Of a DNA stretch of 64,000 nt, positions 1 through 11,583 are shown piece after piece. The position numbers and the translations under genes are program-made. Position 1 is the stretch's first letter. Each line of letters starts with the position of its first letter. Under the pieces are notes generated by a model. It did no database searches, was not told the origin of the DNA, and saw nothing but the letters and a program-made list of their open reading frames with translations. Source of the DNA: Anseranas semipalmata (Eukaryota > Chordata > Aves > Anseriformes > Anseranatidae); assembly GCA_013399115.1 (NCBI GenBank), contig VXAA01004226.1:22501-86500 (forward strand), written 5' to 3'.

Positions 1-117
1 ATTAGGGGTTTTTGTCAAGCCAAGTTACTTTCTCTCAAACTTTGCTGCTGTGATGCTGCCAGAATTGAAAAACTGCTCCCTAATGCATAAAATCAACCAG
101 CTTATTGCAATAATTCT

Positions 118-150
118 GTTTTTTTTTGTTGTTTTTTTTTTTTTGTTTTT
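118..150. repeat. T-rich low-complexity run
   Basis: Runs of T are interrupted by single G bases. No retroelement body is visible next to it. Confidence 0.85.
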
Positions 151-2232
151 TGACTGGTAGCCTGGTGTTTTAAAGCAATAGTTAAAATCTGAGCAGTTCA
201 TGAATATGTGCACCTCTTCCCTTAAAAAACATTTTAATTAGGATTTTTAAATACATACCGGAAAAGAAATGCCTTCACATTTCAAAGACTATTTTTATAG
301 GCAGTCATTTGTAATAATACTAATAATAAAAAAACAGTTCTCCCCAATCCCCTTTCCCTACTATCCTAAAGAACCTTTGAAATATGTTTTCCAATCTGAC
401 CTTTCATTTTGATGTGCAAACTGAATATCAGACTGCCGTGTTATTATACCATTAAAAAAGGGGAAAAAAGACTTCTGTAAAAGTGAGTGTTGACAAAGTT
501 TAAAATAACTAATGCTTTAATACTAAAAGACTGTAATTTGGAACCCAGATTCACACTTGAAATATAACACCATGCTAGAGAGATGGCAGAGAGCGGAGAT
601 GATTCACAACTGAAATAAAACAGGTTTCCCAATTATCTTCCCAAATTTCAGCTACAATAAACAAGAGAGACTTTTAACATCAAACTTCCTGCTAGAGTGA
701 CTAGGTATGCAAAGAGTAGCACTATTCCTATGCCTGAGAAACAAAATGGGGTATTTCATTAGTGTACTTTAATTATCCAAGTAGAGTAATAAGACAATAC
801 TTCACAATGAATGTGTAAATGAATTAGATCATTAGATGAGTTTTAATAGCCTTTTGAGGCTATTAAAATATACTGGACAGTTAGAATCTGTTTCCATTTC
901 TCAAAGTTTTCACTTTTAACATTCTCAAAGTACATAATTACGCTCAGACCTTTTCTACTTTCAGCCCAAACGTATTGGTTAATTAAAAGGAACATGTTAT
1001 TGTTATTTGAGTAAAGAGAAAAGGAGAAACATACTATTCCAAAACTTCCTTTAAATCTTCCCCTTGCTTTACTTAAATTGGCTGACCTGTAATAATTCCC
1101 ACTTATCTTGTTAGATAAGCTCAATTAAAAATAAGCGTTTATTAACATGGAATATATTTCAAAACAAATTACAAGCAAAGACTTGCTTACAAAATTTAAC
1201 TTCACTGAATGCAGTGATAGGTACGTAATTCTTATTGCAAAACTGCTAGATGTAACCCTAACTATGAAGTGTATCACTGCAGTTTATCTCCTGACAAACA
1301 GTCTAGAGTGTAGAGGATATAAACAGTTTTCAATGCACATAAATTATTTTGGCTGTATCCAGGATGTATACAATGCCAGTGGCTGAGCCTTAGGTTTAAC
1401 TCCTCTTCCTACTCCTTTCACACTGTGAAAGCCCTAAACTTCGGCTGTAGCTCCCTTTAGCCAGATCTTGAAACCATGGGGAAGCCTTGGGTCAAAACTG
1501 GATGAGAAAGGCTGGGTTACTTCTACTGTACAGGGGAAAACAAGGGGAAAAACACAGGGGAAAACAAGCTACGGCTGAGAGGTACCTTACAAAGTAGTTT
1601 TTAGGCACCCCTCAGATGCTGGGGATCAGCTGGGCCATCAAGAGCTATACTGAGAAAAGGAGAAAGGACATTAGCCAGGAAAGGAGAAGGGATGTCATCG
1701 GACCCCTCCTCGTTCCTGACCCTGCTCGCTTGATCCCAAAGGACAGCAAGCCCCACACAAGCACAGGACTCTGTTGGGGGCTCTGCAAGTCCATGCTTCT
1801 GGATGCACAGGCACGACTGAAGAGACAGCCACTATCCTATGGTTTTTTGCTTTATTTTCCTTTATTAATACAATTAATACAAACACAATACAAAAAATAG
1901 TATTATTTAGAAAAACTTTACCCCACTGATTTTTAAAGGGTGCTGTATGCCTCAGTGCCTTTAAAAATACCCCCCTGTCCAACAATGCCAAAACTGGAAT
2001 TTTGATGCTGTTCTTCTTAAATATAAATGCATATATTAAAGGCATTTCAGATATTCTGAAGGAATTACTAATAGCATCAGATTACCTATGATATTCTTCA
2101 TACTCAGTAGAAAAAATCATCAACTAGATGAAAAACTACCATAAAGAGAAGGAAAACTTATGAGTTTAAATTAACCTAAATTCAGCATGTACATGTGTGT
2201 GTACACACACACTCAAAGTGGTCCAGAAGCCT

Positions 2233-2340
2233 CTAAGAGAAAAATGCAAGAGAGAGAAAAATAAAATAGAGAAAACCTGAGGCAAAAGAAAAATAAAAAA
2301 AGTGCAGTAATAAGAGAAAGAAGAATAAGAAAGATTCTGA
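2233..2340. repeat. Purine-rich (A/G) low-complexity tract
   Basis: About 100 bases of almost pure A and G on the plus strand, with GAGA and AAATAAA patches. It encodes nothing. Confidence 0.6.
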
Positions 2341-3346
2341 ACAGGAATGTAACCATTCTTTTATATTTTTTAAAGGAGATAATTCCAGCTTTTTGACAAA
2401 CTTTTTGAAATGTTTTCACTTCATTCCCTTATAAAATTAACCGAAATTTGTTAGCTGATCATTTGAATTTACCTTGGTTGTCATTGGGTATAAATTAATT
2501 TTGAATATCTATTATGACAATTGCACACAGCTATATTTTCAACTCTAATGAATTTTTAATAACCTTCTTCATCAGCCAGTGATTTGAATTTCAAATTTCC
2601 TTCTGTGAAGAAGTAAAAATTAGGTGGTTTTGTGCCAATTTTCACAATATTGTTCTTTACTTACATCGTAAATCCTCCTTTACTATAAAATCCAAACCTT
2701 AAATGAAACTGCTAGTACTTGTAAGACTTATTATATTTCATCTCCTTTTATTAAAAGAAAGTAAATTAGAGTGACAAACCTGTCTGCCCTCCCTGGTACA
2801 ACATAACATGATGTTTGTATGTCTGCTTCTTTTTAGTACACAAGGAAGTATGCCTCTTCCCATTTCTACATCAAAATAGTAAACATTGCCCCCACAATAC
2901 ATACACACATAATTCAGAGTAGCTTTAATGAAAAATGTTGTCATTCAGAAAAAAAATAAAAAAAAAATAAATCCTCACCTAATATTCTTTACTAGCGTTA
3001 CCAAACAGCACACTAGATAATTAGGTCTTCAACATTTGTAATGAACTTTATGTAGTATACCTACATTCTCCACTTGAATAATGAAAATAGATACACAGAA
3101 TATTGGAAAAAAATAACAAATGCAGACTCAAATGCTGAAGGCTAGGAAAGGAAAATAGGACTATAGGCCTAGTCTACCATTTCTCTTGTTTGTATGGCAG
3201 TGAGTCTCACCAGGTCCAATTCTTAAGCCATGAGTTAACACAAATAAATACCTACATGTTTACTTGTACCCCTTCTATACTTATTATGATACACATTGTC
3301 TTAATTATATGATCATATTTGATTTTTCATAACTATTTTTCACCTC

Positions 3347-3697
3347 AGAATAAATCGCTGAATGGCTGAGGTTGGAAGGGACCTCTGGAGGTCATCTGGT
3401 CCAACCCCCTTGCTTGAGCAGGGCCACCTAGAACCAGATGCCCAGGACCAGCAGACAGCTGGTCTTGTCCAGACAGCTTTTATCTCTCTCCAAGGATGGC
3501 AACTCTGCAACCTCTCTGGGCAACCTATGCCAGTGCTTGGTCACCAGCACAGTGAAAATGTGCTTCTTGATGTGCTTCAGTGGAAGCCTCCTGTGCTTCA
3601 GTTTGTGTCCAATGCCCCTTGTCCTGTCACTAGGCACCACTGAAAAGAGCCTGGCTCCATTCTCACATCGTCACTTAAGAGGGTTTATAAATTATGT
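3347..3697 (-). mobile_element. CR1 LINE fragment, 5'-truncated, antisense
   Basis: The left edge is the reverse complement of a CR1 3' end (ggttggaagggacctctgg, then ggtcatctggtccaaccccc). It continues into the ORF2 C-terminus. On the minus strand, 3428-3640 reads SDRTRGIGHKLKHRRLPLK and HWHRLPREVAELPSLE, typical of the end of the CR1 reverse transcriptase ORF. The reading frame is broken after that point and the 3' tail is diverged, so this is an old dead copy inside the DOK6 intron. Confidence 0.93.
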
Positions 3698-5329
3698 TTG
3701 ATTCTCATGATTTCATACAGTTTTTCTGACTTAATGTTACAGTGGTAACACCTTGGCCTCCCTCAGTGTTTTTCCATAATGGTCATCACACAAGTATGTT
3801 TCACACAGATGGTTTCACAATTATTAATTTCCTTTCACACCTTCCTCACTTCTGAGAGGTGAAGATTATATTGACAAGGAAGGAACAGAGAAACTGTATG
3901 GTGAAAACAAATGAAAGTTAAAAATATGGCCTTTAAACTTTCAATTTGAATTTGAGATACCCAGGATTCAACTTCTCAACAACACTTGTATTAAAAAGAA
4001 GAGCTTAGTGTGATTCCCCACAGTTGCACACAGTTGTTTTAAATCCTAGCTCAATCATTTCTTTTTGATCTCTCCACAAGGAGCAGTTGAGACCTCCTTC
4101 AGAGACCCCACTTCCAGTCTCTCTTTTCAGAAGCACCTATCCATCAGCTTCAGCTGGGTACATGGTACTGAAACACTCACTCCCAAACACAGGGGTTTCT
4201 TATTTCAGCACTTGCCACTCCTGGGAAATGTCTGAGAAATGCACCCCTCCTAATCGCTGAAACAAATAAGGTAGTGTTATTAGAGAGAAATTTGCTTTGG
4301 TGCAAAAAATCTGAACAACTCCTCTTGCTTTCTCTTAATGTGCATCCATCCTGCTGCACTGATAATCTTTGCCCCAGAAACAACAGAGCTGAAGAGACAA
4401 ACTATGTCCATACCCTTCACCTTCCTGTCACCATCCCTCCCATTGTCTGATTTTTACTTCTTTATTAGTCTCTTTGTTTTTGCGTAAAATCAGCTAGAAG
4501 GGATTTCAGTTTACCCTTAAAAATACACACTTTCTTCACCATCTTCTTGTCCCATTTTTTCCTTTAGCATTTCTCATCTCAGCTTCTCCTTGATCAGCCA
4601 GCTTTCCATCTGCCAGAAGCTCTTGATGTTTCTCCCAGATATCTAATCAATAATGTGCTCTCATAGAGTGCCACTGCATTTATTCCTTTATTTTTGTGTT
4701 TACCACCCTCTAACATTTGGTCTATTTCTTCTTTAAGTTTTAATTCAACAATTTCCTTTTCCATGTTACCTAGGTGTAAGAGGATATACGTACAGAGAAT
4801 GGCTCCGTGATCTCATCTCAAATAACCTGACCCCACAGTAGTCTTCAGAAATGACAAGTAGCTATTACAGTGAATGTCAGGTGTTAGCCCTGAAAGAACT
4901 GGAGGGAACATATTTCTTTACTCAAGAGAGAGAACTATCTGAATTTCCATCACACACGAAGCTTTACAGATGACATGAGACATTTTAGCTGTCAAAGTCA
5001 GAAGTGTTTCTAACAAACATGCACAAAATACACGTTTGCAAAGTCTTTAAATCTCACCAAAACACGGCTAGATTTTCATAGGAAAAACAGAATATACATA
5101 ACTGACACATAGACCATCATGTTCTCTACTGTAAAGCAATAACACTAGAGTAGTTGAAAGAAAAGCTCTCTTGAGACTGTTTTAAAAGACACTAGGAAGA
5201 TTGAGTATATTTTTCCCATCACTAGAAATAACTGAAATATACTCAGGAGAGGGTAGGACCAGTTTGACACAGTATAAGAAGCACAGGGATACATCAAGAG
5301 CTTGTAGCCACTTTAATGACACATACTTC
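3698..5329. other. Unique intronic sequence
   Basis: Mixed AT-rich sequence with a pyrimidine-rich patch at about 4520-4600. No gene, RNA or transposable element was recognised. Confidence 0.5.
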
Positions 5330-6101
5330 ATAGTTCACAGCAAAGTCTAAGCTGGAAGGGACCCCTGGCAAACATCTGGTCCAACCTTGAAAGCAGGGTC
5401 TTAGATTAGGTTACACAGGACCCTACAAAGCTAGTTCTTCAATATTTCCAGTGAGTAAATACTGACTTCTCTGGTCAGCCTGCTCTGATGTTTAATTGTT
5501 CCTACTGTGATTTTTTTTTTCCTCTTATATCCAGAGAATTTCCCCTGAAGCAAGTTCTGCCCATTGCCTTTTGCCCTGTCTCAGTGCCTCCTTGTGAAAA
5601 GAGTATTTCCACTTCTCTACAGCTACCTCTTTGGAACTGGAAGGCTGTGATGACATCCCCCCAGGCTTTCTCTCTTTACTACAGCAAACCCAGTTCCTTT
5701 AACCTTTCCTCATACTCAAGATCACCAACCTCCAATCTCCTTGCTGGCCCCTCTCCAGTTTTTCAATGTCTCTCTTGAATAGAGTAGCAAGGACCAGAAC
5801 TGGACACAATATTCCAGGTATAGCCTAACAGGTGCTGAGTAGACAGGAGCCTTCTTAGTTTAGAGCCTTCAACCTGCTGCCCACACTTGTGACAATGCAG
5901 CCCAGGACATGTTTTGCCTTCACTGGTGCCAGGACACGTTTTGCCTTCACTGGTGACAGGACACATGGCTGGCTCTGGCTCAGCTCACTACCCAGCAGGA
6001 CCCCCTCTGCTTTTCAGCAGAGCCCCCAGCCACTCAGTCCTCAGCCTCTTTTGCTGCTTTACTTATCAGGTCCCAGGTACAGGACTTCACATTTACCTTT
6101 G
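5330..6101 (-). mobile_element. CR1 LINE fragment, antisense, with internal tandem duplication
   Basis: The left edge shows the antisense CR1 3' end (agctggaagggacccctggc, catctggtccaacc). The body carries the hallmark antisense CR1 phrases cctctccagtttttcaatgtc and ggaccagaactggacacaat. It is diverged and has no open frame. At 5904-5968 a 27-base unit is repeated about 2.4 times, which is not a normal CR1 feature. The right edge ends abruptly against an oppositely oriented CR1. Confidence 0.9.
5904..5968. repeat. 27-bp tandem repeat, about 2.4 copies, inside CR1
   Basis: Copies begin at 5904, 5931 and 5958 with the common start aggacacg/aggacatg followed by ttttgccttcactggtg. The third copy is partial. 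The first two differ at one position. Confidence 0.85.
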
Positions 6102-6248
6102 TAGAGATTGTGGAGCCTGCATCCCTGAGGATACTCAAAATCCAACTGCACATGGCCACGAGCAGCGTGATTTGACTGATGCTGCTTTGAGCAGGAAGTT
6201 GAACTAGATGGAATCCGGGTCCCTTTCAACCTGAATTGTTCTAGGAGT
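6102..6248 (+). mobile_element. CR1 LINE 3' end, sense
   Basis: The segment reads like a plus-strand CR1 3' terminus: a phrase equivalent to 'agagattgtggagcctgcat', then gaggatactcaaaatccaac, a variant of ctttgagcaggaagttgaac, and a final tttcaacctgaattgttcta. It is strongly 5'-truncated (about 147 bp) and abuts the antisense copy on its left without a gap. Confidence 0.85.
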
Positions 6249-7071
6249 CAATGACATTTTGGAAGTTTTACATTATAAAATTCATCTTTTCTTCCTCCCA
6301 CTGAAGATTTTATTTGATTAGTTTGCATGCTGCCTTTTGATGTGCTCAGACTCTATTAACAGCTTTATTACCAGCACAGCTCCATTTTTTTTCTGCAATT
6401 TGCTTTTTGGTGCAGAGAATGCTTGTTTTGAACAATTACGTTGTTCAGAGACTTCTGTATTTTAAGAGGGATCTGATAATTATTGCAGATTTTATTGCTT
6501 GGTGTACAGAACTTAGTAATTTTACTAATAACTATTCATTTAAATGGGGTTCATTTTAAACTCATCAGCCAAGTAATAGCTGCCCCTGAAAGTGATGCAC
6601 TTTGTGACCTTCCCACACCAACCAGATGATTTTGCTGGAAGGCAAGATATTACTTGAAAGTGCTGTAAACAAATATTTGAAGAGAATTATACGCCAAATC
6701 AGGGAAAAATAAGGATATAGTTTACAGGAAAATGTATATCTGGACTGGAAGATTCAACATACTAAGGCTTTAAAAAAAAAAAAAAGACAAAAAGTGTAAA
6801 AAGTACAAAGGCATCTCAATCTCAAGGTACAAAGATTTATTACAGAATAAGCATCTAACATCTGTGAATGTGACCAAAACTTCATACAGTAAATGTTTAA
6901 CTTTCTTCTAATATGATTTTTGAGTGAATTTAACCATATGAGAAAATAAAGACTTACTGAGGAAATTTAGATTAACTAATAAACAGTGGTAACAGAATGG
7001 TCAACATAACAAAACCAGACAGATTTGAATTTGAGATTTTGAAAAACACAAAGCACAAACATTATACTACC

Positions 7072-7090
7072 AAAAAAAAAAAAAAAAAAA
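7072..7090. repeat. Poly-A run
   Basis: Nineteen consecutive A. No SINE or LINE body precedes it recognisably. Confidence 0.9.
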
Positions 7091-9862
7091 GTGAGGAAGG
7101 AAGAATTCAAATCATATTTACATTTGGATCCAACTCAAGTGTTATAACTTATCACAGAAAGTGCAAGGACTCAAGCCTAACAATTCTCCTTTGATAGCTG
7201 TTTAGCCAACTTCCTTTTGAGAATGTCTTCACGTCTGAGAAGCAATGAAACATCATAAGTAATGTACCACAGAAATTCTGGGAGCATGTGTGTGTGCTCA
7301 TGAAAACTTATTGCCAAGAACTGTTTAAGAAACTGCTGTAACTGATATAAGAACTTGCCATCAGTCACTGGGATTGCATTACTTAAATCACCACTTTCTG
7401 AAGCTGGTGTTTAGCATTCCTCAAGTTTCTTCAGGATAATAGAACTGTGAAGGAAAAAGCGGAATGTAGCTCTCCTTGTGTGGCCCTTGCCACAAAACTA
7501 ATTCAGTGGATTACAGTTAGAAGGCTACTGTTGTTCTTTTTTTCTTGATTATTATTTATGTGATCACATATTATATAACGTGTGCCAAAGACAAACCATT
7601 CCACACATATATTTCAGGGTATTAGTAGTCATTGCTAAAATATGCTATTTATTTCTTTTTCCATTTGCAGGTTTATATAAAACTTCAAAATTGAATATGA
7701 TAACAGAAAAATCAATTTAATAACAAAAAAATTCCAAAAAGCTCATCCTCCTTTAACCTTGCCAACTTGTCAGAGGTTGAGTCATGATACCCAACCATTA
7801 ACCAATGTTGATATTAATTTCTTAATTATTAATACTTAACCAATGTAAACAAAAATAAAAGATCAGTCTTCAAATTCCCTACTCTATTAAAATGAAATTA
7901 TATTTTAGAAAGTAATGCATACCTCAAGAAATACCATATTAAGAATACTGACCATCCACAAAAACCTCATTCACAGAAGGAATTAAACTAAACAAGTATA
8001 AACAATTGATCGAATAAGAAGCAAATAATCTCCCAAATATACCCAAACAATCCAGGCTAATAACCTGTAAGTCTAACATTTAAACAACACAGCACCAAAA
8101 ATCTGTCAGCAAACACAAAACTGCGTACTTCAACGAAGAAGCAAAGCAGAGTCAGAATGGAGGATACAGAACAGCACAGTCAGTTATGGGTCCATCACCA
8201 TCACTGAATGAGGTGTTACAGCAAAACTTTTTAGAAGGAAAAGATCATAGCATCATTTGTTAAGCAATGAATGAAAATGACAAAGAGGATAAAGAAATAA
8301 ATAAATAAATCTTAGAGATAGCTGTTATTGACACAGTCTTAACAGAAAGATCTCTCATGCTGGGGGGAGTAAATCAGTAAGTCTTGAAGTGTAAGCCTGC
8401 TTGCTTTGACTTCATGCTTCTCTTGCCTATGCTCCAAGACAGCAATATCTTGTCAGAGACAGATCCAACTCCTAGCACCTTCATTTTGTGTGAATGTTGT
8501 TTACCTTGTTAGTGAAAGAGAAGTGTGTATTAATGGGACTGGAGATATTAGAAGGAATGGAAGAGCCATTATCTGTTGGTTCCCATACTGAAGTTTACGG
8601 ACTACCATTAGTAATTCAGCTATGTTGTTCTTCATTCCCCTTTGGCCTCTTGGGTGAATTTGTCCTCCGTGCTTTGTTAGTGACCATCCTGCACTTCAAC
8701 ATCCTGCCTGTTGAAGTGCCTATGATCAAGTTTATGATACAGAAATATCTCTGCAGATTCCTCGCTTGTGTTCACCCACCAGAGCATACCAGTAAACCCC
8801 AAAGTAAGTGGGGTCTACTCATTTATACTCTCTTTCCTGCACATTTCTTTTATACTCTTGATTGTCATTTGGATGCACAGCTTTTTTTGGCAAACCTATC
8901 GCTCCTGATGCATCACAACCTGTATTTACAACCAGTTTTGACTCGTTACTAGTTGCTCTTCAAGCTCTACTTTGTTCTTTCTAATTCTGTTCTAACAATT
9001 AATTGCCCAACTTTACAATGCTTTCTAGTCTGTTTGGATACACTTCAGGTTTTGAAGTTTGTTTTCTTATCTGTAATAACTTCTTCACATTGCTACTTAG
9101 CCATGATGACCTCCTGTAATCCTCCTGCAACCCTCTCCTAAGGGTTAACAGGCACAGGTACAGTCTGATCAGTATGCTTCCAAACCCTGGAATAATTTCA
9201 CTTGTCACATACCTTTTACCTTCTCTTACAAAAATGAGAAAGCATGCCATTTATTCCCTCTTTTAAGTTGGTAAAGTTGTGGTGTCTTTTGGGGGCCTTT
9301 TCTGATACTATGGGAACAGCTCCCAAGAACATAGCTACCCCTGGGATGGATATGGAGCTATTGCCACTTTATGTCCTCTTTGCAATAATGGGAGTAAACT
9401 CAGCTGTTCTGCACAACCTTCGCAATGAATGTTCAAGGGAAAACAATATGGCTAAGCTATAACTTACCTGAGCAAGAGTGTAATGATTTGAATTTACAGT
9501 AATGACAAGTTATAATTTGATGCCAGAAACTGGAATGAACAGATGAGGTCACGTTTCAACTAATTCACTGTTACTGTCAGGAGGCACTTGTCTGTAAGGA
9601 CTAATGCCATTACTGGTATTTACAACAAGAAAATCACCAGGAAAAACAAGGCAATGCATAACAGCATTAGAGAATTTATGGAATAACAAATAAATCCACA
9701 TATGGTCTGGATGCCAGAAAACAAGCAAACAAACAAAAAACCAGTCCATTTTCTAAAGAGGCCAGCTTATCTCCACAATATTTATTTAGGATGAGTAAAA
9801 CAGAAGATCTCTATTTTTATTTTTTCCTAGCTTTGCACTACTAGGCCAGTTTTTCTGTTTTC

Positions 9863-9880
9863 TTTTTTTTTTTTTTTTTT
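9863..9880. repeat. Poly-T run
   Basis: Eighteen consecutive T without an attached retroelement body. Confidence 0.9.
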
Positions 9881-11465
9881 AGCCCAGAGCCTCTTCTATA
9901 ATTCACACTGCCCAGTACACAGGTCTATCACGTAAGCGTAGGACACATTTAGCCATCTAGGTGAAGTACTTTAAACACAAACTCGATTTAAGCTGCATTT
10001 CAAGCTCAAATATCTATGGAAAAGTGGAGATGCTTACGACCTTCATGATTTACTTACTAAGGAACTGTTTGTGTTCCTGGATACTGATTTGAATGCAGAT
10101 AAATAAAAGGTATTAATTTTTCTTATGTTTCCACTTTACCTCCACTGGAGGTAAAATTTCCTCCAGTAACTCTTTGCATGAGAAAGGCAGAAAACCTGCA
10201 CGGTTCAATCTAGTAAGACTATGTGCTATTAACAGACCCTCTCCCAGGGTAAGCTAGGGTGATCTGAAGGACATGAGTTGCTAGAGAAACCCAGTAAGTT
10301 CTGGGCCACCTCTGCACCAACCCTTTCTTCATCCCAAAGAGATTAGATGGGAATAAGGATCTCTGTGTTGATGTACATAATTCTGATATTCATATTAGGG
10401 TATGATCAGAGTCTTTTACCCTTTCAAGCATGTTGCCCTTTCGTAAAGAGTCAGGTTTGCATTTTATATATTAATCTTCCTTAAAAAAAAAAAGTCTTTC
10501 ATTTCTTCAGTATTTAATCAATTTTTTCATCGTTTCTTAAATTTCAGAGTTACCCTTCTTCATCTTTGCACACCAGATGCCCTGCTTCCAGTATATTTTG
10601 TGAGTAAATAAGGAAACACAATTTCGAAATGTGGGCTAACATTTTGCACTGAATAACAATAAACAGTTTTGAACTATTTCAAAACATAAAAAAGCAATAA
10701 GCAGCTAAAGAAACGAAAAGAAACGAAAAGAGAATCAGGATAACTATATTTGTTCTCATAATGACCTGAACTGTTCCCTCAATAGTGACATTCAGTGACA
10801 ATTCACACCTCATGCACATCTCCTTCATCACACCTCCATTTCTCAGAATGGAGGCAATTGAGGAGAAAGGTCTCAAATAGTCGTTATGACATAATAACAT
10901 ACCCTTAATAAAAAATAATAAGAAAAGACATCTAGCCTGAGGATGAGATTCAGAGATTCTGTTTTCCAACACAGACATGACAGTGACAAACAAAGCAGGG
11001 AGAATCTCATTCAGTAGATCCTGAATTTTAACCCTTAAAAACCCTTGCTGTTTACAGAGCTTGTAAGTCTTGAAGAGTTCTGGGAAACAAAAAAAATATA
11101 TTCAACAAGTGTTGCTATTACAGCTGAGGCATTCAGCATTTTCAGAATTTGTTCAACGGTTAATAAATAATGGTAAAATTTGATTAAGCAGCCAATTTTA
11201 CACATTTACAAAGTACTGACGTTTAAAGAAAAAACATCAGTTTGTCACCTCACACATATTGGGGCTTTTGTGCTTATCAAGAAAGAAAAACAGTGTAATA
11301 TCTGACCTGCATCACTGAGATTTACAAAAGTTTACTGTGTTTTCAGTGTCAGGGTTAGGTTCTCAACCCAATTCCCAGTGTATTGGTTGCAAACTAGACA
11401 TACCAAGACTACACTCTTTCCATGGAAGAGTGGTAAACAGACAGTGCTTTTGTTCACTAGAAAGG

Positions 11466-11475
11466 CATGACTCAC
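11466..11475 (-). promoter_or_regulatory. DOK6: Splice donor of the DOK6 exon
   Basis: The plus-strand text catgactcac reads gtgagtcatg on the minus strand, a near-consensus 5' splice site after AAG. It fixes the low-coordinate edge of the exon. Confidence 0.85.
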
Positions 11476-11583
11476 CTTGTGGAAGTTCCTGAAATATGCT
11501 GCCTTCTCATCTGGAAACTTTTCTAGCCTCCTGGGTCCTTTACTGGAAGCCTTCTTGAAAACCAGCCAACATCGTCTGAAAAT
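11476..11583 (-). CDS. DOK6: DOK6 internal coding exon (PH-domain segment)
   Basis: Read on the minus strand, this 108-base exon encodes 36 residues, beginning [16 protein letters not shown] and ending AAYFRNFHK. The peptide matches the N-terminal PH domain of docking protein 6. Where the paralogues differ it follows DOK6 rather than DOK5 or DOK4: [16 protein letters not shown] and FRNFHK, against DOK5-like YQRC, LEKFSDER and FRCYHK. The upstream splice site is a pyrimidine-rich tract ending ttttatttccag, with a plausible branch point (gctaatg) about 25-30 bases earlier. The downstream site is AAG|gtgagt, a strong donor. The exon is 36 whole codons and appears to be phase 0 at both ends. From memory of the family, it covers roughly residues 23-58 of a protein of about 331 residues and should be coding exon 2. 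DOK6 is a cytoplasmic adaptor with PH and PTB domains that binds activated RET and Trk receptors and promotes neurite outgrowth. The rest of the PH domain and the whole PTB domain lie outside this window. Confidence 0.95.

Larger units (their letters stand above)
1..3346. other. AT-rich intronic stretch without a recognisable gene
   Basis: It holds a T-rich run at about 118-150, a perfect 11-bp hairpin at 841-868, a somewhat GC-richer block at 1381-1830 with a short GGGGAAAA repeat, an 18-bp TG/CA palindrome at 2194-2211 and a purine-rich tract at about 2233-2340. Nothing coding is supported. Confidence 0.6.
6249..11465. other. Unique intronic sequence with simple repeats
   Basis: It holds poly-A runs at 6771-6784 and 7072-7090, a poly-T run at 9863-9880, an (AAAT)n patch at about 8297-8311, and a moderately GC-richer block at about 8580-9450 that contains the longest open frame of the window. 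None of these frames resembles a known protein. Confidence 0.5.
1..11475 (-). other. DOK6: DOK6 intron downstream of the exon (partial)
   Basis: This follows from the orientation of the exon at 11476-11583. No sequence resembling the next expected DOK6 peptide (beginning VTELHNIKN) was found on the minus strand, so the next exon should lie at lower coordinates beyond the window. The intron holds three recognisable CR1 pieces, poly-A/T runs and AT-rich unique sequence. Confidence 0.8.

Noticed and set aside
1166..1185. Minus-strand text faintly resembling the SKTFAC end of the next DOK6 exon
   Set aside because: The reading frame gives a different peptide, there is no flanking match to the expected exon, and no splice sites fit.
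7798..7848. Direct repeat TTAACCAATGT about 39 bases apart
   Set aside because: Too short to distinguish from chance in AT-rich sequence and not flanking any element.
7850..8120. C/A-rich stretch that looked like a nuclear mitochondrial insert
   Set aside because: No mitochondrial gene phrase could be recognised. Base skew alone is not evidence.
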